64,000 bases of DNA from Methylomicrobium sp051061015 (GCA_051061015.1 JBPFEG010000056.1:75684-139683), one strand, 5' to 3'. Positions 26,821-36,611 are shown, numbered from the stretch's first letter. Notes: generated by a model not told the origin, from the letters alone. Program-made: numbers and translations.

Positions 26821-29210
26821 ACGAATCCCATCTTTTCCAGGTGACGATTCACTTGATCTTCCAATTCGGCGACAAGCTTGCTCATTTGCGACATTAGGAT
26901 TTCGTAGCGTTCGGCCAGTTCTTTCACGCGCTGCGTCAGTTGTTGGCTCACACGGTCCATTTCACCGTGGGTGGCAGCATCGAGCGTAGCCAGCCATTTG
27001 TCATCGACCACCAGTATTTTGATCTCGTCTTCGGTGAGCTTGGGATAGTGGGCATACGCTTTAGCATCCAGTTCGGCCTCGGCTTCTTTCAGCTTTTTCT
27101 TGAGTGCGGCTTCTTCGGTGGAAAGTTTGAGCCATTCGTTCAACACTGCGATTTCTTCGCTGGCTTCCGAGTCATGGCCGATTTCTTTCAACTGGTCGGT
27201 GACGCTCGCCTTATTGATCTTGTCGAATCCTGAGAAGGTGGCCTCTTCGCCGCTATATTCTTCTTCCAATTCGGCTAGACGCGCGCTGGCCCTTTCCAAC
27301 TCGGCGGTGAGTTGGTCAATGATTTGCTGTTCCTTGAAGAAATAACGGGCGACAATTAATGCCTTGGGCACCAGATCGCATGTCCAGCCTTTGTCCTTTG
27401 CCTTGCCTTTCTTGTCGATTTCGATAATTCGGTAGGTTTCGGCTTTCCAGCCGTCAACCGCGATCAGGTAGCAATCGTCCTGCATCGTTTCTCCCCAGTA
27501 GTCCATCAGGTGTTGATAGATGTCATAGGCGGCGACCAGCGGCTTGTCCTCGTAATGGGCGAGCAAGTCCTCGGACAGCTGGGCGATGATTTCCTTCGGA
27601 TGAAAACCGGCCTGCAGCGCCTTGAGGATCGCGGTGCTTTTTTCCCGCCAGGCGTTGAAATGAGTGTTCATGTCCGCGATGAATGCGGCGAACTCGGGAT
27701 GCTCGTAAATGGTTGTTTTGATCGCCACCTTGTCCACAGCCAAGTTGAAATAACTGGGACGGTTGGGTGCAAAGAGCGTTTGTTTGAGCCCTGGACAAAC
27801 CGCCCAATAGCGTTCCAAGGCGTCAATATCGCGGCTCGGGATGCCACCTTGCAGGTGGCCGGCAATGTCTTGCAAGTCCTCGGCTTCGCTGCTGTCGATG
27901 TAGCGCGGCAGGTTCAGGTTGAACTCGTTTTTTTCGATCTCGTCAACCGGCACCAGGCGTGAATATTTTCGGATGTCGAGCATCTTAGTGAACACATCGA
28001 CGATTTTGTGGATGTCCTGAGCGCGCAGGCGGTTCTTCGGACCGTCCTTCATGAAGCCGCCACTGGCGTCGATTATGAAGATGCCTTTGCGCGTCTGGGC
28101 GTCTTCTTTGTCGATCACGATAATACAGGCCGGAATGCCAGTGCCGTAAAACAGGTTCGCCGGCAGGCCGATGATGCCCTTGAGGTAGCCCTTACGCACC
28201 AGGTTGCGGCGGATTTCAGCCTCGGCGCCGCCCCGGAACAGTACGCCATGCGGCAGAATGCAGGCGCCTTTGCCCGTGCTCTTGAGCGAGCGGACGATGT
28301 GCAACAGATAGGCGTAATCCCCCTGTTTTGCGGGCGGTGTGCCAAAGGACTGGAAGCGCTGATACGGGTCGTGGAGTGGGTCGAGGCCGGTGCTCCAACG
28401 CTTGTCCGAAAAGGGCGGATTGGCGACGACGAAGTCGAACGTCTTGAGGCTGTCGCCGTCCTTGAATTTGGGATCGGTCAACGTGTTGCCCTGCATGATC
28501 AAGGCGGTCGGGTTATTGTGCAGGATCATGTTCATTCTTGCCAAACCGCTGGTAGCCGCGTCTTTTTCCTGACCGTAAATCGTGACGGCGGTGCGAGCCT
28601 CGTCGTCGACCTTCAACAACAGCGAACCGGAGCCGCAGGTCGGATCGTAAACGGTAGTCGCGGCGCTGGTGCTGGTGTCGCGAATGCCGAGGATTTGCGC
28701 GATCACGCGGCTAACTTCGGCAGGCGTATAGAATTGCCCCTTGCTCTTGCCGCTGTCCACCGCGAAGTGCTGCATCAGAAATTCATAGGCATCGCCGAGG
28801 ATATCGTCGCCTTCGGCGCGGTTCTTCGAGAAATCGAGCGCCTTGTTCTCGAAAATCGCGATCAGGTTGGTCAGCCTGTCCACCATTTCTTTGCCGCTGC
28901 CAAGCTTGTTCGCGTCGTTGAAATCCGGCATGTCGGACAATTTATTAGCATTGGCCAACGGCGCAATGATCTTCTTATTGATCTGATCGCCGATGTCGGG
29001 TTTGCCTTTGAGGGCGACCATGTCCTTGAAGCTGGCACCTTCCGGAATGGTGATCGGCGCGAAAGGTTGGCCGGCGTATTTGTCGCTGACGTATTTGATG
29101 AACAGCAGCACGAGGACATAGTCCTTGTATTGACTGGCGTCCATGCCGCCGCGCAATTCGTCGCAGCTCGACCAAAGGGAAGAGTAAAGTTCGGATTTTT
29201 TTATAGCCAT
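26811..29210 (-). CDS. hsdM: type I restriction-modification methyltransferase (HsdM)
   Basis: A 799-residue N6-adenine methyltransferase subunit. The SAM-binding motif is DPTCGSG (189-195) and the catalytic motif NPPF (264-267). GQFYTPAEVSRVI (158-170) is the family signature. It is longer than the usual ~500-residue HsdM: the last ~200 residues form an additional coiled-coil region (QLTAELERASARLAELEEEY). First gene of the operon, divergent from the Nudix-like gene. It protects host DNA against HsdR. Confidence 0.92.
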   Translation of the reverse strand: MAIKKSELYSSLWSSCDELRGGMDASQYKDYVLVLLFIKYVSDKYAGQPFAPITIPEGASFKDMVALKGKPDIGDQINKKIIAPLANANKLSDMPDFNDANKLGSGKEMVDRLTNLIAIFENKALDFSKNRAEGDDILGDAYEFLMQHFAVDSGKSKGQFYTPAEVSRVIAQILGIRDTSTSAATTVYDPTCGSGSLLLKVDDEARTAVTIYGQEKDAATSGLARMNMILHNNPTALIMQGNTLTDPKFKDGDSLKTFDFVVANPPFSDKRWSTGLDPLHDPYQRFQSFGTPPAKQGDYAYLLHIVRSLKSTGKGACILPHGVLFRGGAEAEIRRNLVRKGYLKGIIGLPANLFYGTGIPACIIVIDKEDAQTRKGIFIIDASGGFMKDGPKNRLRAQDIHKIVDVFTKMLDIRKYSRLVPVDEIEKNEFNLNLPRYIDSSEAEDLQDIAGHLQGGIPSRDIDALERYWAVCPGLKQTLFAPNRPSYFNLAVDKVAIKTTIYEHPEFAAFIADMNTHFNAWREKSTAILKALQAGFHPKEIIAQLSEDLLAHYEDKPLVAAYDIYQHLMDYWGETMQDDCYLIAVDGWKAETYRIIEIDKKGKAKDKGWTCDLVPKALIVARYFFKEQQIIDQLTAELERASARLAELEEEYSGEEATFSGFDKINKASVTDQLKEIGHDSEASEEIAVLNEWLKLSTEEAALKKKLKEAEAELDAKAYAHYPKLTEDEIKILVVDDKWLATLDAATHGEMDRVSQQLTQRVKELAERYEILMSQMSKLVAELEDQVNRHLEKMGFVWN

Positions 29211-29392
29211 GTTGGATTTTATTGTACTGCCGATGTATTGGTTTTCTGCATTTTACCAATACGGAAGAAAAACGTTTGGCCCATCTTTATTTAACTTAAA
29301 AGATCAAAATAAGCCTTCATAACATGCTAACGTATTTGCTCTACTTTGGATAAGCCTATCATTTTTATTTCTTAACGAACCAGGGAGGTTCT

Positions 29393-30430
29393 ATGGCGCA
29401 AACTAAACACAATCCACAAACCGTCTTACAAGCAATCTCCAGCCTCCTTTCATACCACGATAAGGAAGATTACGAGGGTGTCTATGTTGTTGTCAGGCAG
29501 CGCGATGGACTTTTTGATTTCTTTGCCGGCGGTTCTGCCGATGATCCTGACTATGCCGATGATTGGGGGGTAACGCAGTTTCTAGCGCAATCGTATTTTG
29601 ATGATTTAGCATCCTATGGTAAAACGGAAAGTCCTGCTCTCCAGGTCGTTAATCTCCCTCCTACCCATACGAGCGAATTGCCGACAAATGCCAGCATCAA
29701 TATGCGTCAGGTCAGAGCAGAAACTTTGCGCCAGAATCCCGAGTTGTTAAAAATTTTAGGCGACGATGCCTTGGATATCGAGAATATGAAACACATTCAC
29801 CCTCGCCCGGACGATAACGGCAAGATGGTGACCATACACCACCCCAGTATTTCTTCACCCGTAACTGCTTTTGATGATCCTCAGCAAATTGCAGTGGTCG
29901 TGCCGGACGGTGAAACACCCTCGACTTTAAATAAAATAGCTTTGACTGCCTGGGACTCACTTCCAGAGTCGTTGGCGGAATGGATACATGTTACTGGACA
30001 GGCCGACATTGATGAGCCTCCTATGCAGCCTAAGCCTAGCAAGAAATTGTCTGCCGGGGTGGTCACGGTTGAACCGGATGGACGCTTTTGGTTAGTGGCT
30101 CCAACGAACGCCTTTAGCGGCTATAAAGCGACGTTTCCCAAAGGCACTATTGAGGCGGGAATGTCTCCCCAGGCGGGCGCGATCAAGGAAGCCTTTGAAG
30201 AGTCGGGTCTGCAAGTCGAGATTACCGGCTGGATTGGGGATTTTGAGCGCACCACATCAGTGACCCGCTATTATTTTGCGCGGCGGGTCAGCGGTAATCC
30301 GGCGGCTATGGGCTGGGAAAGCCAAGGCGTTATGCTGGTACCGAAAGACAAATTGCGCAGTGTGTTAAACCATGCCAAGGATCACGAGTTATTAACTGTG
30401 ATGCTGGCCAAATATCAGGCACTAGCATAG
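29393..30430 (+). CDS. Nudix-like protein with unknown N-terminal domain
   Basis: A 345-residue protein with GGGAGG before the ATG. The last ~150 residues read as a Nudix fold (LSAGVVTVEPDGRFWLVAP, TFPKGTIEAGM, KEAFEESGL, near 219-272). The Nudix box is altered: the first Glu of G-x5-E is Met and the Arg of RE is Lys, though the EE pair is kept. Activity may be reduced or shifted. The first ~190 residues are acidic and unrecognised. It is the last gene before the right end of element A and divergent from the RM operon. Confidence 0.7.
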   Translation: MAQTKHNPQTVLQAISSLLSYHDKEDYEGVYVVVRQRDGLFDFFAGGSADDPDYADDWGVTQFLAQSYFDDLASYGKTESPALQVVNLPPTHTSELPTNASINMRQVRAETLRQNPELLKILGDDALDIENMKHIHPRPDDNGKMVTIHHPSISSPVTAFDDPQQIAVVVPDGETPSTLNKIALTAWDSLPESLAEWIHVTGQADIDEPPMQPKPSKKLSAGVVTVEPDGRFWLVAPTNAFSGYKATFPKGTIEAGMSPQAGAIKEAFEESGLQVEITGWIGDFERTTSVTRYYFARRVSGNPAAMGWESQGVMLVPKDKLRSVLNHAKDHELLTVMLAKYQALA

Positions 30431-30832
30431 TGATTTCTTTGAAATTGGATGAAAAGCACAGTGTTTCCAACAGAAACACGTAAATGCATTTGTTGCCGTT
30501 GCTTTTTTATCGAAGATTGATTTCGTCTTGATTTTTGTTTTTATAAAAACAACCACTTATCAAGAATACCACCTCAATGAGCTAGCAACATAAATCCCAT
30601 TATCTTGTATATGTTGATGCAGCAAAATTGAGGAAAAATGAATGATTCTCAATAGTTGCAAGTTCACTTTAAGGGGTGAACGATGAGAAAACCAAAAAAG
30701 GAAGGTGTTGCTAATCAATCTCAGTTATTGAAATAGAGCAGAGTTAGCCGATTAATATTTAATCTCAAGTAGCAATCTTTGCATGTCACCAAAGAGGGCT
30801 TTCCTTTCGATTACCACAGTTCTCTTTTTTCA
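30431..30832. other. gap before the right end of element A
   Basis: About 400 AT-rich bases. A hairpin GTGTTTC / GAAACAC (30461-30479) lies 30 bases after the Nudix stop and may end its transcript, though no T run follows. No other gene is supported. Confidence 0.4.
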
Positions 30833-30857
30833 ATGGTGACTTATTGGTGACTCAAAA
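30833..30857. repeat. arm-type repeat of element A, right copy
   Basis: Identical over 25 bases to 7209-7233, including both GGTGAC units in the same orientation. It sits 29 bases inside the right attachment site. Confidence 0.7.
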
Positions 30858-30891
30858 TAAAAAAGGCTTAGTCATTTCTAACTAAACCCTT
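30858..30891 (-). terminator. terminator-like hairpin at the A/B junction
   Basis: On the minus strand, AAGGGTTTAGT...ACTAAGCCTT (imperfect, one bulge) followed by TTTTTTATTT. It follows the tRNA fragment as the intact terminator follows tRNA-Thr. Confidence 0.6.
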
Positions 30892-30945
30892 GTTTTATCT
30901 GGAGCTGGCGATGGGACTCGAACCCGCGACCGGCTGATTACAAAT
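30887..30945. repeat. attachment site shared by elements A (right) and B (left)
   Basis: 59 bases identical to the 3' end and anticodon loop of tRNA-Thr at 41007-41065 and to 7031-7089. The tRNA 5' half is missing. Integrase B reads away from it at 31117. Confidence 0.9.
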
Positions 30946-31065
30946 TTGGAGGTCTACTGTTTAACACTGATTAACAAATTTTAACAAAGCTTTACATATC
31001 AATAATATCAACATATTATAAGCTTAACGGGGTTACACGAAAACTAATTTAATTTTCTCTACTGC

Positions 31066-31085
31066 GTAACCCCGGCGTAACCCCA
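31066..31085. repeat. arm-type repeat of element B, left copy
   Basis: GTAACCCC-GGC-GTAACCCCA, identical to 40954-40973. An inverted GGGGTTAC also lies at 31029-31036. It is placed between the attachment site and the integrase. Confidence 0.7.
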
Positions 31086-31116
31086 TTATAACGGGCAACC
31101 CTAGAGGGCTTATCGT

Positions 31117-32304
31117 ATGACTGAGAAAAAATTCAATTTCACTAAGGTGGCCTTAGACAGCCTTCCCTTACCCTCTTCTGGACAAAGAGCAACTTACCAC
31201 GACGCGAAGACCCACGGCCTGCAAATCCGCGTCACCTCTAATTGCGTTAAAACTTTTAGCGTCTTTCGGCGCATCAAGAACGGCGCCCCGGAACGGGTCA
31301 CGCTAGGCCGCTATCCCGACATGAGCATCGAGCAGGCTCGAAAAGAAGCCGCGCGCATCAATGTGCTGATCGCCGAAGGCATCAATCCCAATACCGACGC
31401 AAGGGCTTTGAAGACAGAAACTACGCTGCAAGAACTATTCGACGAATTCCTGAAACATCGGCGTAATCGGCGTGGAGCTTATTTGTCGGAAAAAACCAAA
31501 CGAAGCTACCGGTATGACTTCGATCTGTATCTGGCCAAATGGGAAAAGCGCCAATTATCAAAATTCAAGGATAACGATTTTGTAAAACTCCATAGCGAAA
31601 TCGGCAAAGAACACCCGGTCACTGCAAACCGCGTCATTGCGATGGCTTCGAGCTTGTTTAGTTATGCCGCCGAGCGCAAGCTGTTTCGGGGCAACAATCC
31701 AGCACAAGGCATCAAGAAGTTTCCCGAAACCAAGCGCGATCGATTCTTGCAGTCTGACGAACTCCCTGCATTTTTTAAGGCACTGGCTGAGGAGCCAAAC
31801 AACACGTTACGAGATTATTTTCTTGTCTCTCTTCTGACAGGGGCGCGGCGGTCTAACGTCCAGGAAATGCAATGGCAGCAAATTCATTTCGACCGTGCAG
31901 AATGGCGTATTCCCACGACTAAAAATGGCGAACCCCAAATCGTCACGCTCACCCCGGAGGTCGTCGAAATCCTTCGATCTAGAAAAGACTGCGATCCGAA
32001 ATGGGTTTTTCCTGGAACGGGCGCTACCGGTCATCTCGTTGAGCCGAAGAAGGCATGGGCTAGGGTTTTGGATCGGGCCGGGATCGATGACTTGCGCATC
32101 CACGATTTGCGACGGACGCTAGGTAGTTGGCAAGCCAAAACGGGAGCTTCACTGGCGATTGTCGGCAAATCGTTGAACCATAAATCGCATAGCACCACGG
32201 CCATTTACGCGCGTCTCGACCTTGATCCGGTTCGCGAGTCCGTCGAGCGAGCGACTGGAGCTATGCTAATAGCGGGAGGTGTTAAGCCTGCAAGAGCTAG
32301 ATAG
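31117..32304 (+). CDS. int: tyrosine-type site-specific integrase of element B
   Basis: A 395-residue integrase, different in sequence from integrase A but using the same tRNA target. It has the DUF4102-type N-terminus (THGLQIRVTS, VTLGRYPDMSIEQARKEA), then catalytic motifs LLTGARRSNVQEM (Arg), HDLRRTLGSWQA (His-x-x-Arg) and LNHKSHSTTAIYARL (His, Tyr nucleophile). All catalytic residues are present, so it may be active. Confidence 0.92.
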   Translation: MTEKKFNFTKVALDSLPLPSSGQRATYHDAKTHGLQIRVTSNCVKTFSVFRRIKNGAPERVTLGRYPDMSIEQARKEAARINVLIAEGINPNTDARALKTETTLQELFDEFLKHRRNRRGAYLSEKTKRSYRYDFDLYLAKWEKRQLSKFKDNDFVKLHSEIGKEHPVTANRVIAMASSLFSYAAERKLFRGNNPAQGIKKFPETKRDRFLQSDELPAFFKALAEEPNNTLRDYFLVSLLTGARRSNVQEMQWQQIHFDRAEWRIPTTKNGEPQIVTLTPEVVEILRSRKDCDPKWVFPGTGATGHLVEPKKAWARVLDRAGIDDLRIHDLRRTLGSWQAKTGASLAIVGKSLNHKSHSTTAIYARLDLDPVRESVERATGAMLIAGGVKPARAR

Positions 32305-32582
32305 CGAATCGAAAAACTAGGAGCGATAATCAGAGCGATCAGAGAGGCTCATTCAGAAATGCAACGACTGCGGTAAAAATACTGGCAAATATCAATTTAT
32401 AGACGTTTTGAAATAAACTCACGATAAGTATTTTCACCAATATTTAAAGGGAAATATGCACGCATCCGTTAGGAAGCTACTGATTTATCTATTCTTTCCT
32501 AGAAAATTTTAGATGAAATCTTCACTTTTACCATTTATTCTCTGCCATAACGTAACTTGTTTAGGTGCAGGAGTAAAGGTAA

Positions 32583-32810
32583 ATGACATCAGTTTCACTA
32601 ACGTTTCCAGATAAAAACGCACATCTTAACGATCAGCTTTTAACTAACGATCAAGCTGCCGAGTATCTCGGTATCACACCGCGCACATTAGAAGTGTGGC
32701 GCTGCACAAAGCGCTATCAAATTCCCTTCATCAAAGTTGGCCGCTTAGTTCGCTATCGCAAATCAGCGCTGGATGCTTTTCACTCCTCCCGCACCGTTGG
32801 CGAAAATTAA
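32583..32810 (+). CDS. AlpA-like helix-turn-helix regulator/excisionase
   Basis: A 75-residue MerR-type HTH protein: LLTNDQAAEYLGITPRTLEV, then IPFIKVGRLVRYRKSALDAF. This is the same type as the protein at 17917 in element A and stands in the same place, just before the replication gene. GGAGTAAAGG lies shortly before the ATG. It likely controls excision or the helicase operon. Confidence 0.82.
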   Translation: MTSVSLTFPDKNAHLNDQLLTNDQAAEYLGITPRTLEVWRCTKRYQIPFIKVGRLVRYRKSALDAFHSSRTVGEN

Positions 32811-32821
32811 GAGATGTAGCG

Positions 32822-34801
32822 ATGGAACTAACGTCAAATGATTCCGAACAAGCCATCTCTGATGTTACTCGGCATAGAGCCTCCAACCCTTTGCTGCTCT
32901 CCAGCAAAGTATCTGACGATTTTCAAATTCATTTTTCGGTTTTACCAGATCTTTACGGCAAAACCATTATCCCAAAAGAAATACCGTGGGAGAGATTTTG
33001 TGACTTATTGAAGAATCCAAATGAATACGGCAATAAACATGAGTGTCCGTTATTGAAGCTGGCTCGATTCGGGAATAATAGTACTGATAAAGGTTCGCTC
33101 CGCCATGACGGTAATATCCTTGAGATTTTCGGAATAGAAGGAGATTACGACGGCGAACTCATTAGTCCGGAGTATGCCGTAAGACAGCTTGCAGCTCTCG
33201 GTATCAAGGCTATCGTATACACATCTCCGAGCCACAAGCCCGAAAAGCCCCGCTGGCGTGTACTGCTTCCTTTCTCACAATCTTTATCCCCAGACAAAAG
33301 AGAGTATTGGATCTCGCTGGTGAATGGGCTACTAGACGGCGTTCTAGCGATAGAATCGTGGACCCTGTCCCAGGCTTTCTATTATGGAAAAGTCAAAGGA
33401 GTCACTTATCAGTGTCATGTCCTGGACGGCCCAAATTTTCTTGATAATTCATGCCTCGACTTAATTTATTCCCCCATCGGAAAGCCCACTAAAGAGAAGC
33501 AAATTGATGCGGGAGAGAGTGCCGTCTTTGGCTTAGGTGAACGTCAAGAAGATGCCGAATTGGTTCGGCAAATCATGACAGGCGAAAACTATCATCATGC
33601 ACTTCTGACATTAACCGCTCGATATCATAACCGGGGCATAACTGCAAAGAACATCATTGATACAGTGCAAGGGTTAATGTTGGGCGGCACAGATAGATCG
33701 GATCGATGGCGGGCTAGATTTGCCGATATTTCCCGTATAGTAAACGATGCTGTAAAGAAATTTACCCAAGAAAAAAAAGCGCAGGATTTTAAATTACTCC
33801 CCGCTCATGATTTTGCAAATACGAAGCCCTTGGAGTGGTTAGTCAAGGGAGTAATACCCCGAGCCGAGATAGGGACGATTTATGGGGCTTCCGGTGTAGG
33901 AAAGAGCTTTTTTAGCCTAGATTTAGTGGCAAGTATTGCGGGCGGTAAACCATGGATAGGACATAAGGTTAAGCGTAGCAGAATCGTCTATATTGTCGCT
34001 GAAGGTTCGGGGGGGTTTAAAAAGCGCGTGACTGCGTACGCAAAACATCAGGGTATCAATTTAACTGATTTACCGATACAGTTTATTACGGATGCCCCAA
34101 ACTTTCTGAAAGAAGACGATCCCCAGGCTATTGCAGAGCTTATCAATGCCGAAGGTCAATTCGACCTAATCGTAATAGACACGGTCTCCGCCGTTACGCC
34201 TGGTGCTAATGAAAACTCTTCTGAAGGCATGGGCTTATTGATAAATCACTGCAAATATTTGCATCAAGCAACGGGCGCTACGATTCTCCTGATCGATCAC
34301 TCTGGTAAAGACGCTAGTCAAGGCGTACGGGGATGGTCGGGCAAATATGCCGCGATGGATTTCGTGATCGAGGTTACGAAAAAAAATGACTGCTCGGTTG
34401 CAAAAATTCGGAAGCAAAAGGATGGCATCGAGGGTGCAGAATTTGCGTTCAAACTTCTTAGGGTTGATTTAGGGGTTGATGAAGATCTTGATCCGATAAC
34501 CTCTTGCGTGATCGAGCACCTGGATTGTCAGCCTACACCTCTCGGAGGAAAAAGCCATAAAAAACCGGGAGCGTGGGAACAAAGAGTCATCGACGCTTTT
34601 AACAGTCTTGGCCCGATTGGTATACCCGAAGGTGAGATCAAAATTCCGGTATACGAGGTGATTAATGCCGCAGTTGAAAAAGCCGCCATCGACCCCGGCA
34701 AAAAAGACCGCCGCAAAGAGTATGCGACACGAGCAATCACTAGCGCCGCGCAAAAGGGATTTTTTTCAGTCCAGGATGATTTTGTGGTTTTGCCAGGATA
34801 A
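32822..34801 (+). CDS. bifunctional primase-helicase (RepA/AAA_25-like)
   Basis: A 659-residue replication protein; the ATG at 32822 lies 12 bases after the HTH stop, whereas the longer frame from 32696 would overlap that gene out of frame. The N-terminal half has an acidic pair in FGIEGDYDGELISPEYA and AIVYTSPSHKPEKPRWRVLLP, typical of AEP-type primases. The C-terminal half is a RecA-like hexameric helicase: Walker A GASGVGKS (355-362), IVYIVAEGSGGFKKR, Walker B LIVIDTVSAV, and LLIDHSGKDASQGVRGWSG. It should replicate the excised element. Confidence 0.8.
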   Translation: MELTSNDSEQAISDVTRHRASNPLLLSSKVSDDFQIHFSVLPDLYGKTIIPKEIPWERFCDLLKNPNEYGNKHECPLLKLARFGNNSTDKGSLRHDGNILEIFGIEGDYDGELISPEYAVRQLAALGIKAIVYTSPSHKPEKPRWRVLLPFSQSLSPDKREYWISLVNGLLDGVLAIESWTLSQAFYYGKVKGVTYQCHVLDGPNFLDNSCLDLIYSPIGKPTKEKQIDAGESAVFGLGERQEDAELVRQIMTGENYHHALLTLTARYHNRGITAKNIIDTVQGLMLGGTDRSDRWRARFADISRIVNDAVKKFTQEKKAQDFKLLPAHDFANTKPLEWLVKGVIPRAEIGTIYGASGVGKSFFSLDLVASIAGGKPWIGHKVKRSRIVYIVAEGSGGFKKRVTAYAKHQGINLTDLPIQFITDAPNFLKEDDPQAIAELINAEGQFDLIVIDTVSAVTPGANENSSEGMGLLINHCKYLHQATGATILLIDHSGKDASQGVRGWSGKYAAMDFVIEVTKKNDCSVAKIRKQKDGIEGAEFAFKLLRVDLGVDEDLDPITSCVIEHLDCQPTPLGGKSHKKPGAWEQRVIDAFNSLGPIGIPEGEIKIPVYEVINAAVEKAAIDPGKKDRRKEYATRAITSAAQKGFFSVQDDFVVLPG

Positions 34802-34804
34802 AAA

Positions 34805-34933
34805 ATGCGGGAGTTTTCCTCGCCCGCATGAAGTACGCATGAGGTACGCATGCGGTAGAAGGGCAATCTTACTTCTTCCGCACGCATCCGCACCACCCTA
34901 TATAGGGTGCGGAGGTGCGGGAAGATGCGGGAG
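34805..34933. repeat. palindrome and repeat region after the primase-helicase, candidate origin
   Basis: ATGCGGGAG occurs at 34805-34813 and 34925-34933 with an inverse CCCGCAT at 34823-34829; GTACGCATG occurs twice between 34832 and 34852; CCGCAC...ACCCTATATAGGGT-GCGG forms a strong palindrome near 34888-34912. This density of short GC-rich repeats beside a replication gene fits an element origin. Confidence 0.5.
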
Positions 34934-35900
34934 TAAAAAAGTGTAATAACACACCCAGCGCCGAGAGCTATTGCACATGCGGAATTATTCAGATCCAAAG
35001 AGCTTTATATAAATTTTTCAATTCAAGCCCCCCAGGGGCTCAATCCCCGGTTGGGGGGAAAACGGCCCCACGGATATGGAGTGAGGAGGGTATGCATGAG
35101 CGATCTCCGCTCCTTTATGATTTTCAGTTTCGGAGCTGGTTGATAAAATTTGGCCAGCTAACCGGATTTTAGATCGATGACAAACTCAAATCCTTGGCTG
35201 ACATTTCCTAACCCGTAAATTTTTGCAGATTTAAGGTTTTATTATATTTTTATGGGTCTGACCTGATTCTGTGGCGTAAATATAACCGCAGAAATTGCAA
35301 AATTAATAAAAATCATCGGTCGGCTATATGCCTGTATTTCTTTTTACGCGCGGGATTTCACTTTTCACTCAACAATTGTGCGATTAATGTTCCACGGCTC
35401 AAAAAATTTTCGCAGCCGGTCTACAGAACCATTACAGCCTCAATAAGTTTCGATTGTCAGCGGATATTTACGGCTTACAAAGTTTTCGAATCGGTCATGT
35501 TCTGCCTGGGGCACAAAGAACGCATAGCATTAGAGCAGGCATACGGAAGATCTAGCCGCCATTTAGATCAAAAACCCCAGCGCTGCGAAAGAAACAAGCT
35601 CATGGTGTAAAAATTCAAACTTGATCTGACAACATAAAAAATTGATTCATATTCAATCTTGCAATGACAGACTGAGTTCGACCCTAACCAGCCTATCAAC
35701 TAAGATACTGAATTGTCGGTTGGGGGTCTTATTTCGGTCACTCGGAATGTACTTTTGGAATTATCTAGGTCCGTTTATCATGCATAAAACGTTGGTTATA
35801 CCGTTTAGAAGATACATATGAAGCTGGATTCTTGACACTCAATCAGAAAAAGACGTATGTTAGCCATACCTGGATAATTACTTGTTAGGCACAGATATTC
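34934..35900. other. long non-coding stretch of element B
   Basis: Nearly 1 kb without a convincing gene. It begins with nested GC hairpins (AGCCCC/GGGGCT at 35026-35040; C6...G6 across 35028-35058), then becomes AT-rich. Short frames exist but none has recognisable motifs. It may hold the origin boundary and promoters for the next gene. Confidence 0.4.
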
Positions 35901-36545
35901 ATGCCCTCGCTTAAACCTCCCTCCACCCTTGAGAAGATAGCTGGCAGCCTCTCGACCGAAGCTACGCTTACTGCCATTTCGGCGGTAGCCGGTACTCCCC
36001 TTGCGGCACTTCTTCCGGTACTCGGTAATACTCTCGCTGCGGAGAGACAGAAGCAGCGAGTTGAGGCCACCTTGCTGGAGATGAACAACATCTTGGCGAG
36101 GCATGAAGTTCAGTTGGCAAACCTCACAGATCAACAGTACAGGTTCATCAATGAAGCTGTGCTCGCTCTTCTACATACAACAAACGAAAGCAAGATGAGC
36201 CTGTTGAGAGATGTGGTACAGAACAGCCTTTCGGCCTCAGCGCTTCCAGATCAGGAGGCGGCCTTTCTGAGTCGCATCATTCGAGATATCTCTGCTGAGG
36301 AAGCACAATTCCTTATAGATAACTTCTCATATGAGCGGCTCTGGCTCAACGAAAGTGAACCGGGAGAGAGCAAACAGCCTACTTTGGCAGTCAAGCCAGC
36401 CACACCTCAGGGCCAGATAGTTTTGGGATTACTCACCCTTGGCTTAGTCACAACAGCTGAACCGACATGGGATGACACGGGACTCCTACGCTTTACACCT
36501 ATGGCAGCAAAGCTTATTGCCCTATTGAGGAGGCCAAGTGCCTAA
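35901..36545 (+). CDS. unknown protein with hydrophobic N-terminal helix and coiled coil
   Basis: A 214-residue protein. Residues 15-48 form a small-residue hydrophobic helix (LTAISAVAGTPLAALLPVLG) that could insert into a membrane, followed by a charged coiled coil (AAERQKQRVEATLLEMNNIL) and NLTDQQYRFINEAVLALL. The C-terminal 45 residues (QIVLGLLTLGLVTTAEPTW, FTPMAAKLIALL) look like a small winged-helix end. It precedes a second unknown gene by 66 bases. It may be membrane-acting, but no family is recognised. Confidence 0.55.
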   Translation: MPSLKPPSTLEKIAGSLSTEATLTAISAVAGTPLAALLPVLGNTLAAERQKQRVEATLLEMNNILARHEVQLANLTDQQYRFINEAVLALLHTTNESKMSLLRDVVQNSLSASALPDQEAAFLSRIIRDISAEEAQFLIDNFSYERLWLNESEPGESKQPTLAVKPATPQGQIVLGLLTLGLVTTAEPTWDDTGLLRFTPMAAKLIALLRRPSA

Positions 36546-36611
36546 CTTCACCGTCAAACGAGACAGGCTCTCACCAGCCGTCACCTGCTTCCAGCCAGCC
36601 CTTTACCTATC

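Larger units (their letters stand above)
7031..30945. mobile_element. integrative element A (about 24 kb) in tRNA-Thr
   Basis: Bounded by the direct repeats at 7031-7091 and 30887-30945, with an integrase at the left end and a 25-bp integrase-linked repeat just inside each end (7209-7233 and 30833-30857). It contains an AlpA-like regulator, an SF3 helicase and mostly defence-type cargo. There are no capsid, tail or conjugation genes, so it is best described as a satellite-like integrative element or genomic island. Confidence 0.85.

Noticed and set aside
28008..29294. A 428-codon plus-strand open frame
   Set aside because: Antisense to hsdM with intact DPTCGSG and NPPF motifs; no recognisable motif of its own.
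34915..35172. An 85-codon plus-strand frame in the palindromic region
   Set aside because: It runs through the repeat and hairpin region and has no protein-like character.
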